Positions 56,284 through 64,000 of a stretch of 64,000 nucleotides of DNA are shown piece by piece. Where the stretch lies: NCBI GenBank assembly GCA_030770545.1, contig CM061098.1, positions 9,617,501 through 9,681,500 of the forward strand. The letters run 5' to 3'. The notes beneath the pieces are model-generated. The model ran no database searches. It had not been told where the DNA came from and saw nothing but the letters and a program-made list of their open reading frames with translations. The position numbers were made by a program, and so were the translations under genes. Source of the stretch: Macropodus opercularis. Its lineage: Eukaryota > Chordata > Actinopteri > Anabantiformes > Osphronemidae. Every line of letters begins with the position of its first letter. The first letter of the stretch is position 1.

Positions 56284-56582
56284 TCAGTCATTGTACAAGT
56301 CATTATTTATAATCGCAGCCTCTCCCTGGGGGGACATCTGAAGGCGACGCTTCTTGCCAAAGGTGGAGAAGGAGTTGTGGACGTCCAGCTCACTCCGCTG
56401 TGGTGTGGGCCTCAGGGTGCAAAAGCCTGAAGGTGTCCCAGGAATGTACACATTGTGGTGGTAGTCTGGTGGTGGGTGTGGGTGAGGTGGGATGGATGGC
56501 TGCTGCTGCTGGGGGGGAGGTGTGCACCGAGGAGTCCAGGGGCGAGAAGGGACCCCACTGGTCGAAGGAGACATCTTATATT
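56284..56582 (-). CDS. Protocadherin alpha constant exon 3 (terminal)
   Basis: Acceptor TGGCACACTACAG; the exon begins with AA, completing the split GAA codon from exon 2. It encodes EYKMSPSTSGVPSRPW, then a Pro/Gln-rich stretch, then DYHHNVYIPGTPSGF and NSFSTFGKKRR, ending INNDLYND and stop. VYIPGTP and FSTFGKK match the FIIPGSP and FITFGKK blocks of the mammalian alpha constant region, which fixes the identity. The mammalian lysine-rich tail is replaced by a short KKRR and an acidic-polar end. It supplies the common intracellular end of all alpha proteins. It lies 297 bp past constant exon 2. Confidence 0.9.
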
Positions 56583-56879
56583 CTGTAGTGTGCCACAGAT
56601 AGGGAGAGACGAGCAGGAAGGCAAGTACTTGATTATACCATATCGACTTACAACTGAAGAGCTCATTTCATTTGCATAGCAAATGTAGTGCTTTGCCACA
56701 AGGACAATAAAGAGTGGCGTGAAACAGAAGAAGAGCTCAGCAGCAGAAACATAATGATGCTGAGGTAAAACTACTGCAACGACACAAATTGTGGGAACAA
56801 CAAACGGAAACAGAGCTTGTCTCCTGTCCTTATTTAACTCTAACACCATTTGCAGTTCGCAGCGTTGGGCCTCTCTTAC

Positions 56880-57007
56880 CTTTCATGCCCCTCATGTGAG
56901 TGCCCCAGGTCCAGTACTGCCCGGGCGCCATGGAGGTGACATAGTTTTCTGGGTCTGCGCGCATGGCTTTACGCATGAGGGTCCCGTCCATGTTGATAGA
57001 GTTGTAA
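56880..57007 (-). CDS. Protocadherin alpha constant exon 2
   Basis: 128 nt between acceptor TTGTTTGCAG and donor ATGAAAG|GTAAGAG. It enters in phase 2 (completing Ser) and leaves in phase 1. It encodes SYNSINMDGTLMRKAMRADP... and ends QYWTWGTHMRGMK. The frame is uninterrupted, and its phases fit both neighbouring exons exactly. QYWTWGT occupies the position of the NSWTFKYG block of mammalian alpha constant exons. It is too short and lacks a start, so simple ORF searches miss it. Confidence 0.88.
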
Positions 57008-57140
57008 CTGCAAACAACGGACCAGTCTGGGATTGCATACTTGCTTCATGTGCAACGTCACCAAGTGATTAAGGATGTTCACGGTGTAGCGTCTTTACAT
57101 TGGATGGACAAACTGAAACAGCCAAAGATCAAACTAGTAC

Positions 57141-57196
57141 CTTTTAATGGAGTTCTGATTCTTGGTAAGAGTCCAGTCAGTGTTTGGCTGCTTCAG
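57141..57196 (-). CDS. Protocadherin alpha constant exon 1
   Basis: 56 nt between acceptor TCTTTTTCTGCAG and donor AAAAG|GTACTA. It enters in phase 0 from the alphaC2 donor and leaves in phase 2. It encodes LKQPNTDWTLTKNQNSIK. QPNTDW is the diagnostic start of alpha (QPNPDW) and gamma (PNTDW) constant regions. Only 133 bp of intron separate it from exon 2. Confidence 0.88.
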
Positions 57197-58538
57197 CTGC
57201 AGAAAAAGAAGGATGGCACAATTTATTTTCAAATTAAAAGACACAACATTTCTGCACAAACTACACAAAATAACACATTTTCCTAGAACTAGGTTTTAAT
57301 GACACTGTCCGTTTATTCGACCTTCTTGAATCAGGACAGGCCGGTGGTGACTGACACGAGGAGGAGTCTGTCATTGTGTTTGACCTGAAATGGAGACATG
57401 CCTCTTTCCGTACGGATCGCGGCTGCCGCCCTGTGGATGTTTGGCACAACATACATTTTGAACGGGGGAGGTTGCTGTAGCCTTCAGCTACGACTCGCTT
57501 GTCACTTAGTTTTGCTTTTATCCCCTGTAGCGCAGCAGGGAAGGGTGAAAGACAGCACCCGAGTGATATTTATTCCTGGGCTGAGTCTCATAGTATGGAT
57601 TGCACGCTCTCTCAATTCACTTGAAGCCGTTAACAAGGACAATGCGACGTAAGCGTATTATTATAGTCTGTATTCAAAATACACTCCTTGCCAGCTACGC
57701 ACAAAACCAATTAGAACCCCACCGGGATGAAACGAAACATGATTTTAATCTTCAAAGGAAACCGTGCCAGGGAGGAAATTAAGAAAATTACACACGTCAT
57801 TGTTTTGTGGATTTTATGCATCATTTTACATTAATATTTGCCTGATGCTCCTCGAGCAAGGTTTTTAATTAAAAGTCTCCGAGAACCTTGAAAAGTTTGC
57901 GGTCCTTGCAGCTGTGTGTGCACAAGCCACGCAGCTAAACATTCACACGGGCTGCTCTTACGCGCACACCTGCCTTCCGTGTTTCACACGCTTGAATGTG
58001 TGTTTAAACTCCCTTTTCGCGTCCAATTCACCGTGAGCGGACTTGCTACAGTTGCTCAAATATAGTATCAACGCGATTCGTCTTTGACATTTAACGTGTC
58101 ACTGACGACCCCAGGACGACTCGCGTGGTTACGCCCAGGGACATCACTCAGTGAATTAGAGGAACCAATTAACGACAGGAAGAACACTTTCTCCTGAAGG
58201 AGCATGGCTGCAGGCAGAACAATCACCATGACCTCAAACCCCCCCGTGGCCAGAGGTGTATGTGCCGGTGACCGCATTGACATTTCTCAGCGCCTGCCTA
58301 GTGGAGTCTGGTATCGGGGCTATGAGTCTTTCTCCCTCTGCCTTTTGATGAAAACAGGCAGACGACAATGAGCAATGCGCACACATTTACGGTCTACTGC
58401 CCCGTCTGTTGGAATTAGAATACACTGATGTAGACATCCTGCCTTCGTAAATCTCCCCTCTCCTTGTCTCCTTCCTCCCCCTCCTTCTATTTCACTCCTC
58501 CTCTTTTCATCCTTGCTCGACAAATATGAAGCCACGTC

Positions 58539-58598
<60 letters not shown>

Positions 58599-59659
58599 CT
58601 CGCATTCAAAGGACAACGCCAGGGCCGATCTACAGGCGGCCCACGTCTCAGTCCAGCCGTGTCCTTGCACCCCCTCCTTCTCCTTGCCCCCTCCCCTCTC
58701 GATGTCCTCTCCTGTCTTCCCAAAACCGGCCATTTGCCATTTTTCATCAATAATGGACAGCCCTACATAGTATAATGACTCTGCCGTGCGTTTGCCCTTG
58801 AGGCACTGTTGGTGAGGTTATCTGTCCTATGTTGTTAGTTTGAGACAAGAAGGCATGATGCAAACCTGACTGCTCTAACAAGAACTGTCTGAAACCAAGA
58901 GAGATTCATTCAAATAACTGCCATTCATCTTGGCTGTCACGTATATAACCTTGACTTTTAGTTCTGGCTGGCGGTGAGCTGCAAGCAGGTGTATGTGTGT
59001 CTCCTCCTTCCATAAAAGTATGTTGTGGATACTGTGCCAGGCAATAATCTCACTGTTCACAAATTATTAGTATGAAATTAATGAAATATTATAACAAATG
59101 ACCCCACTTCAACTTGCAACACCTTGTAGTGAAGACACCTGGAAATGACCAAGACTGTACTGTGGAGGAAACTTACACCAGGAACTACATCTCTTCTTCC
59201 TCTCGCACAGTAATTGATATCTCACTTCTTTCTACACAGATGACAAGGCACGGTGTGTGCACAGCATATGCTGGAAAATAGAGCTTTACACTTTCATTAA
59301 CGTGTCAATTAAAATGCAATCTCACATCGTCTCATTTCATTTCCCGGGAGCAAAACATCACCATAAGCACGGCAATTAGAATTCATTATTGCCATAATTA
59401 CAAATAATAAAAAAACATCGCCAAGACGACATACTGTGAAAGGCACTAAGAGAGAGAAGAGATGGAAATAATTAATTGACCTGAAGTTCAGTCAAACGCT
59501 GTCTGACGTGGGTGATTTGACCTTCATAGCAGAATGTCAGAGTCTAGATTCTTATCAGATAGAAAACTGAGATGGATTTTCTTGTGGTGGCTGCTGAAGC
59601 AGGCAAATGCAATCGACACGGACTCCTTTGTCTCACACTGTGGGCTGGTTTCACTATAC
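57197..59659. other. Intron between the alphaC2-like exon and alpha constant exon 1
   Basis: 2.46 kb. It holds a (TC)n microsatellite and otherwise no gene that I recognise. Open frames at 58320-58770 are products of the microsatellite. Confidence 0.8.
58536..58599. repeat. (TC)n microsatellite
   Basis: About 64 bp of TC units with a few CC interruptions, within a longer C/T-rich stretch. Confidence 0.95.
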
Positions 59660-62182
59660 CTCACTGGGGGTAGTTGCTCCGTTGTTCACAGATGCGCTTC
59701 GGCTTTGCGCGTTCCACGAGTTATCCGCGCTCTTCGCCTCGTTGTTCCTCGGTGTGCTGCCGGGGCTGCATGGCTTCAGAAACATAAAGTCACTTTTGGC
59801 GGATTCTGGAGTCAGGCACACTTTATAACAATATGACTGAGAGAGACTGCTGTTTCCATTCACCTCCATACAGTTCGTGGGCACTTTGGCCGCCGATGAA
59901 ATCTGCAAGTTGAGGTTGGATTTTTTGAACACCTCCGGGGGAGGCTCCGGCTGAAATCCCCCGCAACAGCAACAGGCGAGCGGTGGAAGATTGTAGCCGC
60001 TGAGAGTCTCTCTGTCCTTATAGCACTTTACCGCTGCCAGCACGATGATCGCCACTAGGAATATGAACGATATGGTGCTCAGCGACACGATCAGATAGAG
60101 AGCGAGGTTTGAGGGGGGCTGTGGGCTGAGTGTGAGGTCTCCGAAATCTGACAGCGACTCGGGCACGCTGTCCACCACTGTGAGGACAATCGAGACGGTG
60201 GCAGAGAGCGGCGGCTGCCCATTGTCCTTGACTAAAATGACCAGCCTGTGTCTCGTTGCGTCTTTTTCCACTAATCGGCGAATTGTTCTGATCTCGCCTG
60301 TGTACAGAGCCACGCTGAACAGCCCCGGGTCCGTAGCCTGCAACACCTGATAGGACAGCCGGGAATTTTGCCCTGCGTCTGCGTCTAACGCTGTTATTTT
60401 GGTAACCAGATATCCAGCATCTACCGAGCTCGGAACCACCTCCGAGGCCACTGTGCCGTTTTTGGGCAGAGGGGACACAATAACAGGTGCATTGTCGTTC
60501 TGGTCCAAGACGAAAACGTTAACGGTGACGTTACTGGCGAGAGGGGGGAAACCTGCGTCCTGCGCTTGTACCAGAATCTGAAAGTTTCTAAGTTGCTCAT
60601 AATCAAAAGAGCGCAATGCGTAGATGTTGCCATTGTCTGAGTTGATGGAAACATAAGTAGACACTGGCATGCCCTGAATCTGACCCTCGAGAATGGAGTA
60701 AGACAGATAGGCGTTCTGGTTAGAATCGGGGTCGAATGCAGTTACAGAGCAAATGGAAGCGCCCGGGGCGTTATTCTCGGTCACATAGACTGTATAGGAA
60801 GGTTGAGAGAAGCGCGGGGGGTTGTCGTTAATGTCAGACACTTGAACGAGGATGGTTTTCCTGGTGGAGAGCGAAGAAGAGCCCAGGTCCCGCGCTGTGA
60901 GACTGATGTTGTACTCAGACACCGCTTCCCTGTCCAGAAACTCGCTCGTCACCAGAGTGTAATAGTTTTTAAATGATGAATGGAGCTGAAAGGGGACGTT
61001 GCTCGGAATCTGACAGTCAACGTTCCCGTTTTCTCCCGAGTCTCGATCCATGACACTGATAACAGCTATCACCGTACCCGGTGGCGCATCTTCCTGGACG
61101 GGAGTGGACACTGATGTCAGGATGACCTCGGGTGCGTTGTCATTCACATCCAGGATGTCCACCAGGACTTTACCGTGCACCGCCACAGCCGAGGGCCCCC
61201 TGTCCTTTGCCTGCACATACAGCTCATAAACAGCAGCTTTTTCATAGTCCACAATGCCCTTCACTCGGATTTCACCCGTATACGGGTCAACACTAAACAG
61301 TTCGCGCACCTTAAGTGGTGCGTGGCCGCTAAACGCGTAGGTAACTTCTCCGTTAGAGCCCTCGTCTAGGTCTGTGGCGTTCAGCTTCAGCACCAGTGTT
61401 CCTCTAGGTGCGTTCTCCACCAGGCTCGCCCGGTAAACGGAACGGTCAAACACGGGCACGTTATCGTTGGCATCTAACACTGTAATGGTTATCAGTGCTG
61501 TGCCGGAGCGTTCCGGAGAGCCCCCGTCAAAAGCTGTCAGAACCATTTCATGCCTTTTCTGCTGTTCCCGGTCCAGAGGAGTGTCCAGCACAAGCTCGGC
61601 AAACTTGCTTCCATCATTGCGTGTCTGAATATTTAGTACAAAGTGCTCGTTCGCACTTAGCTGGTACGAGCGCAGAGAATTGGTGCCGACGTCCTGGTCC
61701 TGTGCGCTCTCTAACGGGAAGCGGGAGCCCGGCGCAGCAGATTCTGTGATGTCAAGATTAAACTCGCTCCACGGGAAACTGGGAGAGTTGTCGTTCACAT
61801 CTAAAATCTCCACTTCCACTCTATACAGTTCTAAAGGGTTTTCGATAACCACTTGTAAGTGTAGAAAACAGCTCGGGCTTCGTTCACATAGTTCCTCTCT
61901 GTCTATCTTTTCGTTGACAAATAGGATGCCATTCTCCAAGTTCACTTCTAAATATTGCTTCTTTGCGCCGGAGACTATACGAAACCGACGAGCTGACAGC
62001 TTGGCCACATCCAAGCCCAAATCCTCGGCGATGTTTCCCACAAAAGCTCCATGTTCCAGCTCTTCGGGAATAGAGTACCGAATTTGGGCAAGAACCAGGT
62101 CCACTACACACGCACACAGAAGCAGACATATAACCAGTCCTGTTACTGGTACCCAGCTTCCTCTGGAGAGTCTGTGATCCAT
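59660..62182 (-). CDS. pcdhac2: C-type protocadherin alpha variable exon, alphaC2-like (841 codons)
   Basis: ATG 62182 (MDHRLSRGSW), leader ending VDLVLA before QIRYSIPEEL. EC1 has CERSPSC (CX5C) and IDREEL. There are six EC repeats with linkers LDVNDN, LDANDN, LDVNDN, SDINDN and DQNDN. A membrane segment (LYLIVSLSTISFIFLV) is followed by about 121 cytoplasmic residues. These include LACCCCGGF, MEVNGNSSLSQSYCYKVCL and SAKSDFMFLKP. The CCGGF...VxGNxSL...YCYKxCL order is that of mammalian PCDHAC2, and the exon sits directly before the alpha constant exons, as alphaC2 does. Donor CCCAGTGAG|GTATAG (phase 0) joins LKQPNTDW. With the constant exons the protein is 1001 residues. Codon use is more GC-rich than in the arrays, and it shares no homogenised tract with them. 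Confidence 0.93.
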
Positions 62183-62476
62183 CTCAGTGGCGTGCGTAAA
62201 ATCACTTCACGCAGACATCTTTCGCTTCATAAAGCCATTCATTTAAAAAAAGTAAACGCAGAAGCAGAACTAGTCCCTAATTAAAATATTTAGACAGAAG
62301 TTTTAACTTCTATGATTATGGATAACTTTATTTACTAGTTACTCGGAAGTGAAGAAGCGTGAAGCAGCCTCTCTCCGTGTTGTGCTCCACGCGCAACACC
62401 AGTGGTGTGTGAAGGAAGGGGGGGCTCGCGCTTTGATTTTCCAGTGTATTAGACGTTTGCAGGAGCTGGTGGGGAG

Positions 62477-62514
<38 letters not shown>

Positions 62515-64000
62515 GTGAGTGAGTGAGGGAGAGAGGTGGAGGGGGTGGACGTAGCTTCATGCGGCTCCGTATTGGAGGACGCCGACACGAACTGCGACTC
62601 TAATTACTGTAGAGAGTTAACCCTTTAACATCCCAGTGTCTGTTCCCCTGACCCAATAAAGACACGAGAAGGCGCGAGTTTGACACCACGCGTCAGAGCC
62701 AGATTTGGATTAGGGGACAAATTGTGTTGTGGGTCTCGTTTTCTAGGCTGCACTTAACAGATTAGACTGGGTAAGAATTTGTCTTGGTGACCACAGTGCC
62801 TTGCAGGCCCAAGGTGGCAGTGGTAGCTACCATTATTTTACTTGATTTATTATAACCCCTGTTATAGCCTCAGAAAAGAATAAAGTATTCTCCTGGGGTT
62901 ACACGATTACATGTTGCAATGCAGAAAACAAAAACACCAATGGCCGTTGACAGAACGCCCTTGGGATTCTATAATGCGTTTTAATGAGAGCCCTTTGAAG
63001 ATGAATACCCATATTGCAAAACAGTCCCATTCATTAATCATCATGCACGAAATTTGAGGTTCACAAAAAGAATCTTTGATGGACCAGGATATTCAATTTT
63101 AATCAATATTTGATTGAATGCTTGTTACATTTTAGAGCTTAAGATGATTACAGCGACAAAGTCTCAAGCAAACAAGCATTATACGAGTTTAATTCATGTA
63201 AGTAGGCCTGAACAAGTATCAACATAATCAACATAAAAGCGCTGTCACAAAGCCTTAATCATATACTTTTCTGTAATCAGGTATTATAGTTGGGATTAGA
63301 TAAGTATCATAGGTGACGTGTTTACAGTTTGAGTGGAGCGGAAAAAGGCGCATTAATGCTGAGCGTTGTTTTCGAGGACTAAACTATTTGACTGCACTAG
63401 AAGTGACTTGAGTAGATCAAAGTACTCCCAGCGAGCACTATAGGATCACTCAAGGCTCTTTGGAGTGCGGCGCATGTTTTCTCAGATCTAATCTTTTTCC
63501 TGTTAATCCTGGTCAGTTAGACAACCACTGAACCACAGAGAGAGGTAGAGAGAAGCTAAGAGATGCCTTTGTGAATTTGGGCTCGTCTCCACACAGACAT
63601 GAGCGGCATCCTAATGTACAGGGGTGGCTTCAAAATCGGAAAGTCTCTTCTTGGGACTGACGACACAGCCATAGCCCCTGGGCAGCACTGGGCTCGTTAA
63701 CTACTAAAAAAGAAGAAAAGCGAGAGGCAGATGAGAGAGACTGATAAAAAACAAACATGTCTACTTCCTAGAGGCAACATTCTCGTTTTCACTAGATGCT
63801 GCGGTTTCTGCTAAACTCCAAACAAGAGGACTGCGCCCTCACTAGAAGTCCGTACTGATGGTGTGTCCTCAGAGACACAGTGTCGACGCTGATGTTGTTG
63901 TGGTCTTTTCTCTTGAAACACAACGAACTAGGGAAGTGGGAATTCTTCCACTTGACAGTGGCTTTTTCTGACATTTCTCTTTTAGAGAAAAATAACTGGA
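62183..64000. other. Region upstream of the alphaC2-like exon
   Basis: 1.8 kb of promoter and intergenic sequence with a (GT)n(GA)n repeat. No CSE-like element is seen 150-300 bp before the ATG. A partial CTCF match (12 of 15) at 62807-62821 is on the plus strand, opposite to the gene. No other gene is visible before the window edge. Confidence 0.6.
62477..62526. repeat. (GT)n(GA)n compound microsatellite
   Basis: About eight GT units followed by about ten GA units and a few GTGA units, some 300 bp upstream of the alphaC2-like ATG. Confidence 0.95.

Noticed and set aside
58320..58753. Open frames rich in Arg-Glu or Ser-Leu across the (TC)n repeat
   Set aside because: Low-complexity translation of a microsatellite in an intron.
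62679..62693. GTGGTGTCAAA word upstream of the alphaC2-like exon
   Set aside because: About 500 bp from the ATG and lacking the CACT core, so not counted as a CSE.

Overview
This window is a stretch of the clustered protocadherin (Pcdh) locus of a teleost fish. Every recognised gene is on the minus strand, so transcription runs from high to low coordinates. Evidence for a vertebrate cluster: about 2.4-kb single exons, each encoding a signal peptide, six cadherin (EC) repeats with DxNDN and DRE calcium motifs, one membrane segment and a short cytoplasmic tail ending at a phase-0 splice donor. Evidence for teleost: the two tail types, strong homogenisation of the 3' halves of the exons, and a fish-type tRNA-derived SINE at about 51.2-51.4 kb. 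I cannot name the species.

Layout, read with transcription (right to left). (1) 64.0-56.3 kb is the 3' end of the alpha subcluster: a C-type variable exon resembling alphaC2 (62182-59660), then three alpha constant exons (57196-57141, 57007-56880, 56582-56284). Together they encode a predicted 1001-residue protein. (2) 56.3-50.7 kb is a gene-free gap with a SINE, a 21-bp minisatellite, a large foldback element and two close matches to the CTCF consensus. (3) 50.6-28.8 kb holds array 1, seven variable exons whose tails all end STLQ at a phase-0 donor. They are followed at 28.4-27.0 kb by candidate small 3' exons that belong neither to the alpha nor to the known gamma constant region: a 36-nt exon whose fourth codon is TGA, and an exon with a further 62-codon frame in phase with it. 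(4) 26.9-23.1 kb is a second gap. (5) 22.9 kb to base 1 holds array 2, seven complete and one truncated gamma-type variable exons whose tails mostly end LPDRR-xxxEE at a phase-0 donor. Their constant exons must lie to the left of the window.

How the genes work together: each variable exon is expected to have its own promoter and to be spliced to a shared set of downstream exons. Different neurons would then display different combinations of adhesion proteins that bind homophilically through EC1-EC4. Fourteen of fifteen array exons have a recognisable conserved element 150-285 bp upstream of the ATG, matching the Pcdh CSE/CTCF site. The core is GGCGCT or GTCGCT in most of array 1 and GTGTCACT-like in array 2. 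The fifteenth (array-1 exon 7) has only the CGCTGTT end of the element. I see no such element near alphaC2.

The 3' parts of the exons are almost identical within each array (about 0.8 kb in array 2, about 1.3 kb in most of array 1), while the recognition domains differ. This is the expected signature of gene conversion. Duplicated intron blocks, a truncated exon relic and tandemly repeated splice donors show continuing unequal exchange.

Gene labels used below: array-1 exons 1-7 and array-2 exons 1-8, numbered in transcription order.
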